A stretch of DNA of 64,000 nt from JAMCRM01 sp035561075 (lineage in GTDB: Bacteria; Acidobacteriota; Terriglobia; Bryobacterales; Bryobacteraceae): assembly GCA_035561075.1 (NCBI GenBank), contig DATMYF010000013.1, positions 62,001 to 126,000 on the forward strand, read 5' to 3'. This document shows, in pieces, positions 46,173 through 54,569 of the stretch (its first letter is position 1; the number at the start of each line of letters is the position of its first letter). The notes below the pieces were generated by a model. The model ran no database searches. It was given only the letters and a program-made list of their open reading frames with translations, and was not told where the DNA came from. Made by a program: the position numbers and the translations under genes.

Positions 46173-47168
46173 TCAGATGCCGGCGAGCGCAGCGACCAGC
46201 GCACCCTTAGCGGTGGCGTTGAGCGGGTCGGCGGCGGCGCGGATCTCGGAGAAATCGATGCCCGGCTTGGCCTCATTCAGGCTGGCCGTGAAGTGGTCCA
46301 CGAATCCCGAGGGCAGCGAACTGCCGCCGCTGATCACCAGGGGCACGGGGCGGCCGATGGAGGCCGGCTGACGCGTCTCCGTGATGGCCTTCTTGAGTTC
46401 CGCTACCACTAGCCGGATCACCTCATCGTAGTAGACGGCCAGCGCCTGTTTCGCCTGATCGCCGAAGTAGCCGTTGAAGTGGAACGACTGCTCCTTGATG
46501 GTGCGGATCCGGGTGACGCTCTCATTGGCAACGGACGCGGCGCTGGAGTCGATGAAGTCGCCCGCCTTCGAGACGCTGAAGCTGAAGACCGGCACGGAGA
46601 GGTAGGCCATGCACACATTGCACATGCCGCCCCCGAAACTGACGCCGACGCCGGTGTAGTTGGTGCTCTCAAGCTCAGCCAGCACGACGGCGAGCCCCTC
46701 GTTGATGCTGCTCACCTCGTAGCCCATGGACGAGAGCATCTGCCGGAGGGTCTTCTCGTGATAGGTGAGGTCGTCGGGCGCATCGGCCGGGGCGCCGGGA
46801 ACGCTGAAGCAGATGCGCGAGCCGTGCCCGCCATCCTCCCCCAGCACGCTGGTGATGAGCCGCCGGATCATGGCCGCCCCGCCGGGCTCTCCGGCATTCA
46901 GCACTCCCTTGGTCATGGGCCGCCGCATCTCGCGGTTGAACAGGTTGGCAAAGCGCGCCGCCTCATTGCCGTAGACGACCAGATCGTCGCCCTCCACCAC
47001 ATACGGCACGCCTTCCTTTTCGAACACCCCTGCGGTGAGCTTGGAATACGGAAGCGTGACGAATGCGTTCAGTTGGGCGCTGGTCTGGTCCTTCTCGCCA
47101 ACCCGCTTCACGGAAACGATGCGGCTGGTGCCAATATCCAGCCCGACGGCATTCTTTTCAGCTTTCAT
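46173..47168 (-). CDS. Actin-like ATPase (MamK-like family)
   Basis: 331 aa with the actin/Hsp70 fold. Phosphate-1 motif is GLDIGTSRIV (9-18), the connect-1 region is INEGLAVVLAEL (155-166), phosphate-2 is GVSFGGGMCNVCMAY (175-189) and the adenosine motif is VISGGSSLPSGF (~295). The sequence differs from MreB and FtsA and is closest in my judgement to MamK-family filament proteins. The usual phosphate-2 Asp (DxGGGT) appears as Ser-Phe (VSFGGG). The ATG at 47168 has an AAAGGA ribosome site, and the gene overlaps the upstream amidase by 11 bases. Probable cytoplasmic filament former linked to wall remodelling. Confidence 0.82.
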   Translation of the reverse strand: MKAEKNAVGLDIGTSRIVSVKRVGEKDQTSAQLNAFVTLPYSKLTAGVFEKEGVPYVVEGDDLVVYGNEAARFANLFNREMRRPMTKGVLNAGEPGGAAMIRRLITSVLGEDGGHGSRICFSVPGAPADAPDDLTYHEKTLRQMLSSMGYEVSSINEGLAVVLAELESTNYTGVGVSFGGGMCNVCMAYLSVPVFSFSVSKAGDFIDSSAASVANESVTRIRTIKEQSFHFNGYFGDQAKQALAVYYDEVIRLVVAELKKAITETRQPASIGRPVPLVISGGSSLPSGFVDHFTASLNEAKPGIDFSEIRAAADPLNATAKGALVAALAGI

Positions 47169-48303
47169 CTCGAGTCCTTTCCCTACCGGCCGTATTGATG
47201 CGCGCGGCCTCCGCAGTTTTCCGGTACTTCTCCCGCAACATGCGGCGCCACGTACCGGGGGTTTGTCCGGCGGCCGCGGCATCCTTCACCAGTTGCTGTT
47301 CCGCCAACACGAGGCCGGGCCAGGGTTGCCCGCCCAGGGCGGTCAGGAAGTCCCCACCGTAGCCGAAGCCGAACAGCGCCACGGCCGGGATCGGCTCCTG
47401 GTATCCGTCTCGGAGGCCCAGTTCCCGAAACGGAAAACTGGCCGCCCAGTCGGTGTGATACCCGAGCAGCATGTTCCTGGGATTCACCGAGACCTGCGCG
47501 TGGGTAGCGCAGTTCGCGGCACTGATGCCATACTTGCCGCGGAGCATTTCCGTAAGCAGCTTCGCCGCGTTGGCCTGTGCCGCCGTCCAGGACGGAACGG
47601 CCTTCTCGGTCTGCGCCTCGAAGGAGACGGCCAGGAAGCTGTTGTTGAGATCGAGGTACGTCAGTTGCTCGTCGGCCCAGACAGAGTGGCCGGCGTGGTA
47701 AGCGACATCGCTCTCCACCACCAGGCGGAAAACGCGGCCGAAACGGTCGATCACGAAATGGTACAGCTCGCGCCCCCGGACATACGACAGAATGCCGGTG
47801 CCGGCCTCCTTGATGGCGTTATTGTGATCCGCGTTGAACGGTGCGAGCCAGCTCTCGGTGGTGTGGAAAAGGATTCCGGCGGGCGCGGTACGTTCCACCC
47901 AGGTGCCGGAAGCGCGTTGGAGCGCGCGATAGTGGCGCGGTTTGGTGGAAACCTCCAGTTGCCGCTCTATCCGCAGGCCGTTGCTGTAAAATTCCGATCC
48001 GGCTCGTTCCTCCACCAGCCAGACCTTGGCGACAGCGGCGCTGGGCGAAGATACGGCGGGCGCGGCGGCGGCCACTTTCAGCGGTTCCGGCGGGGACCCC
48101 ACACCGTTGTACGCCGCAAACGGCAGCCCGAGTGCCAACAGCGCAAAACTGGCAGCCTTCAGGGGCATGCGCCAACGCCTGGGTTCGGGAGTCGAATTCA
48201 ATTCCCGGCGAAGGAAACGCAGCTTTTCCGCGGGATCGGTGATCGCGCAGGCCCGTTTTTCGAGCTCTCGCACAAATCGGCCCCGGACTGGAAGGCGTGT
48301 CAT
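47158..48303 (-). CDS. Membrane-anchored N-acetylmuramoyl-L-alanine amidase (Amidase_2/PGRP type)
   Basis: 381 aa. A ~45-residue basic cytoplasmic N-terminus precedes one membrane segment (47-66), a Pro/Ala linker and a PGRP/T7-lysozyme-like amidase domain (~130-290): H147 in ILFHTTES, YHFVIDRFGRVFRLV, H203 and H206 in AYHAGHS, H268 in ATHAQVSVNP and GYHTDW. These His residues are the likely zinc ligands. It would cleave the amide bond between MurNAc and the stem peptide. The anchored layout with a long N-terminus facing the cytoplasm, plus the 11-base overlap with the actin-like gene, suggests the two proteins act together. Confidence 0.8.
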   Translation of the reverse strand: MTRLPVRGRFVRELEKRACAITDPAEKLRFLRRELNSTPEPRRWRMPLKAASFALLALGLPFAAYNGVGSPPEPLKVAAAAPAVSSPSAAVAKVWLVEERAGSEFYSNGLRIERQLEVSTKPRHYRALQRASGTWVERTAPAGILFHTTESWLAPFNADHNNAIKEAGTGILSYVRGRELYHFVIDRFGRVFRLVVESDVAYHAGHSVWADEQLTYLDLNNSFLAVSFEAQTEKAVPSWTAAQANAAKLLTEMLRGKYGISAANCATHAQVSVNPRNMLLGYHTDWAASFPFRELGLRDGYQEPIPAVALFGFGYGGDFLTALGGQPWPGLVLAEQQLVKDAAAAGQTPGTWRRMLREKYRKTAEAARINTAGRERTRDES

Positions 48304-48329
48304 TTATTACAACCAGAACGAATACACAA

Positions 48330-48358
48330 ATAATACAGGATGGCGGGCTAAGCATCAA
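48330..48358 (-). promoter_or_regulatory. Promoter of the amidase/actin-like operon
   Basis: On the minus strand TTGATG (48353-48358) and TATTAT (48330-48335) are separated by exactly 17 bases and lie 27-55 bases upstream of the amidase ATG, fitting a housekeeping sigma promoter. Confidence 0.6.
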
Positions 48359-48406
48359 GCTGGCGGCAGTTAGCGGACGGCCGTTATCGAAGGTAAAACG
48401 GGGATG

Positions 48407-49612
48407 TTATACCGCCCACTCCTTCTTCCAGGCGATGCGCGACTCGGTCCGGTAGGCTTCGAGCGCCATGAAGCATGCCATTGCGGAGTAGTAGCCCTCC
48501 ACCTCGTTGGCCACAGGTGCCTGGCGCGTCCGGATGCATTCGAGCCAGTTGGCGATCATGGGCCCGGCGTTGATGCGCGGGTCGCCGGGACCTTTCTCGG
48601 CGGGTGCCTTGCTCACGGCGGTGTTAGGGACGTACTCCCAGCCGATGTCCTGGACATAGCGCTCCGCCATCACAGTGCCACCCGTACCGCGTAGCTCGAC
48701 GCCCGCGGTGGTCCGGACACCGGGAGCCGTGAGCACCTCGGCGGCGAAGGTGACGGTGACCTCCTCCGGGTAGTCCAGGATGAAGCTCACCACGTCGGGG
48801 GTGTCGCGGCCGTCCTTGTAGTGGTAAATGCCGCCTCCGCACACCGCCGCCCTGGGGTTGTGAAGCTTCAGCAGGTGGTGCGCGGAATCGACCACGTGGA
48901 TCCCGATCCCCATGATCATGCCGCCGTCGTAATGCAGCCATTTATAGGGGCTGAAGTAGACATCGGGATTCCAGGCGACTTTCGGACCGGGGCCAAGCCA
49001 GCGGTCCCAATCGAGGCCCTCCGGCTTCCGGCCCATGCCCTCGGGCGGCTTCTGGATGTAGCCGCGATTGGACGTGTACCAGGTGCGCGCCATCCCCACC
49101 TTGCCGATGACGCCCGAATCGACGTACTTCTGCTTGATTGTAAGGAACTGCGGCAGCCCGCGGCCCTGCATCCCCACCTGCACGATGCGCTTATTCCGGC
49201 GGGCGGCATTCACCACGGCCTGGCCGTCGCGCGGTGTGTGGACCATGGGCTTTTCCACGTAGACGTCCTTGCCGGCGTTGCAGGCGTCCACCGTGATGGG
49301 GCCGTGCCAGTGGTCAGGGGTGGCCACGATGACGGCGTCAATATCCTTGTGGTCGAGCACGCGGCGATGGTCGCCGTACTGTTTAACGGACCCGCCGGCG
49401 ATGGTGGCGGCGGCATCGCGGCGGACGTTGTAGACGTCGCAGACCGCAACAATATCCACATCTCCGGTGCGGTTCAACTCTTTCATGAGATATTGGCCGC
49501 GGCCGCCGTTGCCGATGACCCCCACCCGGAGACGGTCGTTGGCTCCGGATACACGGGCCGCCGATGCCGCCGTGGCTGCGGCTGCCAGAAAAGTTCTCCG
49601 CGATGCTTGCAT
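48407..49612 (-). CDS. Tat-exported Gfo/Idh/MocA oxidoreductase
   Basis: 401 aa. The ATG at 49612 begins MQASRRTFLAAAATAASAARVSG, a twin-arginine-type signal, so it is folded with cofactor before export. The Rossmann motif VGVIGNGGRGQYLMKELN and the YVEKPMVHTPRDG segment (EKP) are typical of Gfo/Idh/MocA sugar dehydrogenases; the C-terminal domain contains GIHVVDSAHHLLKL. It probably oxidises a sugar or cyclitol in the periplasm with a tightly bound nicotinamide cofactor; the substrate is unknown. Upstream codons in the same frame run into msrQ and are discounted. Confidence 0.85.
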   Translation of the reverse strand: MQASRRTFLAAAATAASAARVSGANDRLRVGVIGNGGRGQYLMKELNRTGDVDIVAVCDVYNVRRDAAATIAGGSVKQYGDHRRVLDHKDIDAVIVATPDHWHGPITVDACNAGKDVYVEKPMVHTPRDGQAVVNAARRNKRIVQVGMQGRGLPQFLTIKQKYVDSGVIGKVGMARTWYTSNRGYIQKPPEGMGRKPEGLDWDRWLGPGPKVAWNPDVYFSPYKWLHYDGGMIMGIGIHVVDSAHHLLKLHNPRAAVCGGGIYHYKDGRDTPDVVSFILDYPEEVTVTFAAEVLTAPGVRTTAGVELRGTGGTVMAERYVQDIGWEYVPNTAVSKAPAEKGPGDPRINAGPMIANWLECIRTRQAPVANEVEGYYSAMACFMALEAYRTESRIAWKKEWAV

Positions 49613-49637
49613 GACGGGCTCCTGTCGGGGAACCAGT

Positions 49638-50261
49638 CTACCGCCGCACGACGCGGTACGCCAGCAGCAGGGTGAGAATGGCGCCATAGAGCGCCGGCAT
49701 CCGGATGTCGGATTTGACGAGCCACCAGTAGTGCACCACCCCAAGCGCGGCGGTGCCATAGATCAGGCGGTGCAGCAGGCGCCAGCGCCGTCCTCCCAGA
49801 CGCCGGATCCAGCCTGCGGTGGAAGTGACCGCCAGGGGCACCAGCAGGACGAAACCCGCGAACCCGGCGGTGATGAACGGCCTCTTGGCCACGTCTTTCA
49901 CGATGGAGCCCCAGTCGAAGAACTGGTCGAGCCACACATACGTGAGCAGGTGCAGGCAGCCGTAGAAGAAGGCGAAAAGTCCCAACATGCGGCGGAACCG
50001 GATCAATTCCGGCAGCCGCAGCACTTCCCGCAGAGGCGTGACGGCCAGGGTGACCAGCAACAGCCGCAGGGTCCAATCTCCCGTGGCATGCGTAACGGCC
50101 TCGATCGGATTGGCCCCAAGGCGGCCGGCGAGGCCCCGCCAAACGAGCGCAGCCACCGGCGCGAGCGCCAGCAGGAACACCACGACCTTCGCCGGCGTCA
50201 CCCAGCGAGTGGAGCGGGTTTTAGGCCTCTCAATAGTTTTTGCGGAGGTCCAACCCTGCAT
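49638..50261 (-). CDS. msrQ: MsrQ heme-binding membrane subunit
   Basis: 207 aa with about six hydrophobic segments of the ferric-reductase-like (YedZ) fold: FRRMLGLFAFFYGCLHLLTYVWLDQ and WRLLHRLIYGTAALGVVHYWW supply the heme-ligating His residues. MsrQ passes electrons from the respiratory chain to periplasmic MsrP for repair of oxidised methionine. The ATG at 50261 has a GAGG ribosome site and overlaps the msrP end by 32 bases, matching the usual msrP-msrQ operon order. Confidence 0.9.
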   Translation of the reverse strand: MQGWTSAKTIERPKTRSTRWVTPAKVVVFLLALAPVAALVWRGLAGRLGANPIEAVTHATGDWTLRLLLVTLAVTPLREVLRLPELIRFRRMLGLFAFFYGCLHLLTYVWLDQFFDWGSIVKDVAKRPFITAGFAGFVLLVPLAVTSTAGWIRRLGGRRWRLLHRLIYGTAALGVVHYWWLVKSDIRMPALYGAILTLLLAYRVVRR

Positions 50262-51150
50262 ACAGCCTCGCCACCTGCTCCCCGTAGCCGTTGAACATGA
50301 GGGTTTCGCGCTTGAAGAATTCGCCCAGGCGGCGTTCCTTGGCCTGGCTCCAGCGCGGGTGATCCACCTGCGGATTCACGTTGGAGTAGAAGCCGTATTC
50401 CTGCGGGTTGGAGATGTTCCAAGTCGTGGGCGGACGCTTCTCGACAAGGCGAATCCGCACGATGGACTTGATGCTCTTGAAGCCGTACTTCCAGGGAACC
50501 ACCAGCCGCACTGGAGCGCCGTTCTGGTTGGGCAGGACCTCCCCGTAAATCCCCACCGAGAGGATCGCCAGGGGGTGCATGGCCTCGTCCATCCGGAGGC
50601 CCTCGACGTAGGGCAGGTTGATACCGGCGAAGCGCCCCTGCGGCATCTGGTTGCGGTCGTAGAAAGTCTGGAAGGCCACATACTGCGCCTTGGAGGTGGG
50701 CTCCACGCGATCGAGCAGGGCTTTCAAGGGGAAGCCGATCCACGGCACCACGATGGACCATCCCTCGACGCACCGCATCCGGTAGACGCGCTCTTCGGGC
50801 GGCGCGAGCTTCAGGACTTCGTCGATATCGAAGGTACGGGGCTTGGCTGCGGCGCCCTCCACCGTGATGGTCCAGGGACGTGTGCGGAAGTCTTTGGCCA
50901 GTTTGGAGGGCTGAGCCTTATCTGTGCCGAACTCGTAGAAGTTGTTGTACGTCGTGGTGACTTCGTACGGCGTGACCTTCTCCCCGGTGGTACTCAGAGG
51001 GCTCTTCCGGATGCCCTCCAATTTCGTTGCGGCGCTTGCGGGCAGCAGCGCGCCCAAGCCGGCGGCCGCCAGGAAGCGTCGGCGGTTCAGGTAGACGCTT
51101 TTCGGCGCGACTTCGGAATAGCGGATCGGCGGAGGCCGTCGGATCAGCAT
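50230..51150 (-). CDS. msrP: MsrP, periplasmic molybdopterin methionine-sulfoxide reductase
   Basis: 306 aa, the catalytic partner of MsrQ. The ATG at 51150 with a GGAGG ribosome site is preferred; the ORF extends further but without context. A twin-arginine signal is present (LNRRRFLAAAGLGALLPASA). The molybdenum-ligating Cys lies in YRMRCVEGWSIVVPWIGFPL. VPWKYGFKSIKSIVRI and GFYSNVNPQVDHPRW are conserved later motifs. It reduces methionine sulfoxide in periplasmic proteins after oxidative (for example chlorine) damage. It is divergent from the phosphoglucomutase gene. Confidence 0.93.
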   Translation of the reverse strand: MLIRRPPPIRYSEVAPKSVYLNRRRFLAAAGLGALLPASAATKLEGIRKSPLSTTGEKVTPYEVTTTYNNFYEFGTDKAQPSKLAKDFRTRPWTITVEGAAAKPRTFDIDEVLKLAPPEERVYRMRCVEGWSIVVPWIGFPLKALLDRVEPTSKAQYVAFQTFYDRNQMPQGRFAGINLPYVEGLRMDEAMHPLAILSVGIYGEVLPNQNGAPVRLVVPWKYGFKSIKSIVRIRLVEKRPPTTWNISNPQEYGFYSNVNPQVDHPRWSQAKERRLGEFFKRETLMFNGYGEQVARLYAGLDLRKNY

Positions 51151-51275
51151 ACACCCTCCGGTTTGTTGGATGCGGCGCCGGGCCGCTGCGACTCGCGGGG
51201 CTTCCGTGCGCCGCATAACGGCGGAGCTTAGGTGGTTGTTGTACTTGAGCCCACGCCGGTAGAGACTGGAAGGTT

Positions 51276-52943
51276 ATGGATTTACATCCCTTAGCCGGCC
51301 ACCCGGCGGACGCCTCCATGCTGGTGAATATACCCCGGCTCGTCACCGCGTATTACACCGAGCACCCCGACCCCGGGCTTCGCTCGCAACGGGTGAGTTT
51401 CGGCACCTCCGGGCACAGGGGAACGGCGTTCGACGGGTCTTTCAATGAAGCCCACATCCTGGCGATCACGCAGGCGATCTGCGACTACCGTGCGACGAAC
51501 GGCGCCACTGGGCCGCTGTTCCTGGCCAAGGATACGCACGCGCTCTCCGAACCCGCCTTCGCCAGCGCGCTCGAGGTGCTGGCGGCCAATGGAATCGAGG
51601 TCATGATCGACCAGGATCTGGGCTACACCCCCACTCCGGCGCTCTCCTGCGCGATTCTGGCTTACAACCGCGGGCGGCAGGCGAATCTTTCGGACGGCAT
51701 CGTGATCACGCCATCGCACAACCCACCCCGGGATGGCGGCTTCAAGTACAATCCGCCCCACGGAGGGCCGGCCGACAGCACGGCTACCCGCTGGATCGAG
51801 GACCGTGCCAACGAACTGCTGGCCGGCGGGCTCGCGGGCGTCAGGCGCCAGCACTACCCGCAGGCCCTGGCGGCCTCTACCACCCACCGGCACGATTTCA
51901 TCTCGGCTTACGTGGGAGACCTCGGCTCCGTGATCGATCTGGAAGCCGTCCGGGGCGGCGGGCTGAAGCTTGCGGTGGACCCGCTGGGCGGTGCAGGGGT
52001 GGCCTACTGGGGCCGCATCGCGGAGCACTACGGCTTCGCTCTTTCGGTTTTGAACGAGACCGTGGACCCGACCTTCCGGTTCATGTCCGTCGATTGGGAC
52101 GGCAAGATCCGGATGGACTGCTCCTCGCCCTACGCCATGGCCGGACTGATCGGCCTGAAGGACCGCTACGATGTAGCGTTCGCCTGCGATACGGATCACG
52201 ACCGGCACGGCATAGTCACCCGCAGCGCCGGGTTGCTCAATCCGAACCACTACCTGGCCGTCGCGATCTCGTACCTCTTCCAGAACCGTCCGCGCTGGCG
52301 TGCGGATGCGGGCATCGGGAAGACGCTGGTGAGCAGCAGCATCATCGATCGCATCGCCAATGGGATGAACCGCCGGCTGGTGGAGGTTCCGGTAGGATTC
52401 AAATGGTTCGTGGACGGGCTGCTCGACGGCACCCTGGGCTTCGCCGGGGAGGAGAGCGCCGGAGCCACCTTCCTGCGGCGCGACGGCACCGTGTGGAGCA
52501 CCGATAAAGACGGCATCATCATGGGCCTTTTGGCCGCCGAAATCATGGCCCGCACGGGCAAGGACCCGGGCGAGCACTACCGCGCCCTCACCGCGCAATT
52601 CGGGGCTCCGGTCTACGAGCGTACCGATGCCCCGGCGACTCCGGAGCAGAAGGCCATCCTGCAACTACTGTCGCCCGAGCAGGTGTCCGCGGGCGAATTG
52701 GCCGGCGATCCCATCGAGGCCATGCTGACCACCGCGCCAGGGAACGGCAGCCCCATCGGGGGACTTAAAGTGACGACCGCACGCGGGTGGTTCGCGGCAC
52801 GGCCCTCCGGCACCGAAAACGTCTACAAGATCTACGCCGAGAGCTTCGTGGGGCAGGACCATCTGGAGCGTATTCAATCGGAAGCCCGGGAAATTGTTTC
52901 CCAAGCCCTCGCCACGGCGCAGGCGCAAAGGGTGGCGCAGTGA
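51276..52943 (+). CDS. pgm: Phosphoglucomutase (alpha-D-glucose-specific)
   Basis: 555 aa, interconverts glucose 1-phosphate and glucose 6-phosphate for glycogen, trehalose and envelope sugar synthesis. The active-site phosphoserine is in IVITPSHNPPRDGGFKYNPPHGG, the metal loop is ACDTDHDRHG, the sugar-specificity loop is GFAGEESAGATFLR, and the phosphate-binding loop is FAARPSGTENVYKIYAESF. RVSFGTSGHRG is near the start. A GGAAGG ribosome site precedes the ATG. The stop overlaps the next gene as GTGA. Confidence 0.96.
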   Translation: MDLHPLAGHPADASMLVNIPRLVTAYYTEHPDPGLRSQRVSFGTSGHRGTAFDGSFNEAHILAITQAICDYRATNGATGPLFLAKDTHALSEPAFASALEVLAANGIEVMIDQDLGYTPTPALSCAILAYNRGRQANLSDGIVITPSHNPPRDGGFKYNPPHGGPADSTATRWIEDRANELLAGGLAGVRRQHYPQALAASTTHRHDFISAYVGDLGSVIDLEAVRGGGLKLAVDPLGGAGVAYWGRIAEHYGFALSVLNETVDPTFRFMSVDWDGKIRMDCSSPYAMAGLIGLKDRYDVAFACDTDHDRHGIVTRSAGLLNPNHYLAVAISYLFQNRPRWRADAGIGKTLVSSSIIDRIANGMNRRLVEVPVGFKWFVDGLLDGTLGFAGEESAGATFLRRDGTVWSTDKDGIIMGLLAAEIMARTGKDPGEHYRALTAQFGAPVYERTDAPATPEQKAILQLLSPEQVSAGELAGDPIEAMLTTAPGNGSPIGGLKVTTARGWFAARPSGTENVYKIYAESFVGQDHLERIQSEAREIVSQALATAQAQRVAQ

Positions 52944-53653
52944 CGGAACAGGTGCGGGCGGGTCTGCGCCGCCTGGCGAACCCGGCCAAAGCCGCCGCCC
53001 TCCAGCGTTTCTTCAAGACCGGCAAGGGGCAGTACGGCGAGGGGGACGTGTTCCTCGGGGTCATGGTGCCGGACCAGCGGCGTGTGGCGCGGGAGTGCTC
53101 GGCGCTCGGCCTGGACGGCGCGGCGGAACTGCTGGCGAGCCCCATTCACGAAGAGCGCCTCACGGCACTGCTCATCCTGGTGAACCAGTTCGCTAAGGCA
53201 GCGCCGCCGGAGCGCAAGCGCATCTACGATTTCTACCTGCGGCACCGGGGGCGAGTCAACAACTGGGACCTGGTGGACCTTTCCGCGCCGCAGATTGTGG
53301 GGCCGTGCGCGACGCTGGCAGTGCTCGAAAAGCTGGCGCGGTCGCGCACGTTATGGGACCGCCGCATCGGCATGGTGGCGACGTTCTATGGCATCCGGGA
53401 AGGCGAGCCCGCGGCGGCGCTGCGGATTGCGGAAATACTGGTCGAGGACGAGCACGACCTGATCCACAAAGCCGCCGGATGGATGCTGCGGGAAGTGGGG
53501 AAGCGCTGCGGCGCCGCCCCGCTCGAAGGCTTCCTCGACCGCCACGCGGACCACATGCCCCGCACCATGCTCCGGTACGCCATCGAGCGCATGCCGGAGG
53601 AGCAGCGGCGCGTGTATCTGGGGGCTGGCGCTAGCGCTCGCAGAGTACCGTGA
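52940..53653 (+). CDS. AlkD-like DNA alkylation repair protein
   Basis: 237 aa of paired helices of the HEAT-like DNA glycosylase family (VFLGVMVPDQRRVAREC, LIHEERLTALLILVNQF-like, VNNWDLVDLSAPQIVG, DLIHKAAGWMLREVGKR). The DLIHKAxGWMLRE motif and WDLVDLSAP are conserved among AlkD-type enzymes, which excise alkylated bases (3-methyladenine, 7-methylguanine). The GTG start at 52940 overlaps the pgm stop; the longer open frame is a pgm shadow. The last 23 bases overlap the convergent methyltransferase gene. Confidence 0.87.
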   Translation: MTEQVRAGLRRLANPAKAAALQRFFKTGKGQYGEGDVFLGVMVPDQRRVARECSALGLDGAAELLASPIHEERLTALLILVNQFAKAAPPERKRIYDFYLRHRGRVNNWDLVDLSAPQIVGPCATLAVLEKLARSRTLWDRRIGMVATFYGIREGEPAAALRIAEILVEDEHDLIHKAAGWMLREVGKRCGAAPLEGFLDRHADHMPRTMLRYAIERMPEEQRRVYLGAGASARRVP

Positions 53654-54560
53654 GGTAGCGCTTTTCCGGGCTGGGGTACTCCCGGACAATCCGCAGACCG
53701 GCCTGCTTCTGGATCAGCCAGCGGAAGGCGTCTTCAGTGTAGATGTACTGGAAGTTCATAGAGATCCGCTCGCCCTTTTGGACCACCACGTCTTCGCCGG
53801 CGGCGGTGCTGTGAACATCCTGGTTGGCACGGAAAACGCGCGTAATCATGTAAAGGCCGGTGCGGCGATCGTCGCGCTTCTCCTCGAACCGGACCTCACC
53901 GTCCTGCGCAATCATGCCGGTACCGGCCAGCGGCGCGAAGACCCATGTCTTCAGGGCCGGGTGGTCCCGAATGGCGGCGCTGTCGTCGCGACGCATCTCA
54001 CCGTCGATCAGCAGGCGGTCGCCCTTGGCCATGCACTGCGCAATGGCCCGGATTTCCACCAGCGGGTCGAAGCCTCCCAGCGTGCCGCCGGCCATCATGA
54101 AGAGCCGGGGAGATTCGGCCGCATCCGAGGCGAAGATCAGGTGCGGCGGGCTGGAAATGTCCGCCTTGATCCCCACGGTTTCGATGTCCTCGTCCTCGGC
54201 GCCCGCGTACGCTTGTTCGAGCAGCGCCTGACTGGAATCCACGGGGAAATACTTGGGCTCGCAGTCTTCATCGCGCATGGCGCGCATGATGGCGCGGTCT
54301 TTGATACCGTCCCCGGCCCCCAGGCTGATCAGCGGTAGGCTCTTGCCGTAGCCCCGCACCAGTTCCGGGACATCGGCGATTACCTGTTTCCACGAGCGGT
54401 TCAGGTCCACGAAATACGCCGATTCCTGGGCCAGGGCGCGCCAGGCTCGAATGCTTCGGGGCAGCCAGTAGAAACACTTCTCCGGCAAATCCCGAGCCTG
54501 CATGGATTCGATGAACTCCTGCGCGATCTCCGCTTCGGTGAGAACGACTTCGATCTTCAT
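53631..54560 (-). CDS. EgtD-like SAM-dependent methyltransferase (Methyltransf_33 family)
   Basis: 309 aa. SAM-binding core LISLGAGDGIKDRAIMRAM near residue 95, then YFPVDSSQALLEQA and LFMMAGGTLGGFDPL, all recognisable features of the family that contains EgtD (histidine N-alpha-trimethylation). No EgtB sulfoxide synthase is in the window, so ergothioneine synthesis cannot be assumed. The substrate may be another amino acid or peptide. It follows fabI with 9 bases between, so it is in the Gfo/Idh-FabI transcription unit. Confidence 0.72.
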   Translation of the reverse strand: MKIEVVLTEAEIAQEFIESMQARDLPEKCFYWLPRSIRAWRALAQESAYFVDLNRSWKQVIADVPELVRGYGKSLPLISLGAGDGIKDRAIMRAMRDEDCEPKYFPVDSSQALLEQAYAGAEDEDIETVGIKADISSPPHLIFASDAAESPRLFMMAGGTLGGFDPLVEIRAIAQCMAKGDRLLIDGEMRRDDSAAIRDHPALKTWVFAPLAGTGMIAQDGEVRFEEKRDDRRTGLYMITRVFRANQDVHSTAAGEDVVVQKGERISMNFQYIYTEDAFRWLIQKQAGLRIVREYPSPEKRYLTVLCER

Positions 54561-54569
54561 ATGCTCCGG

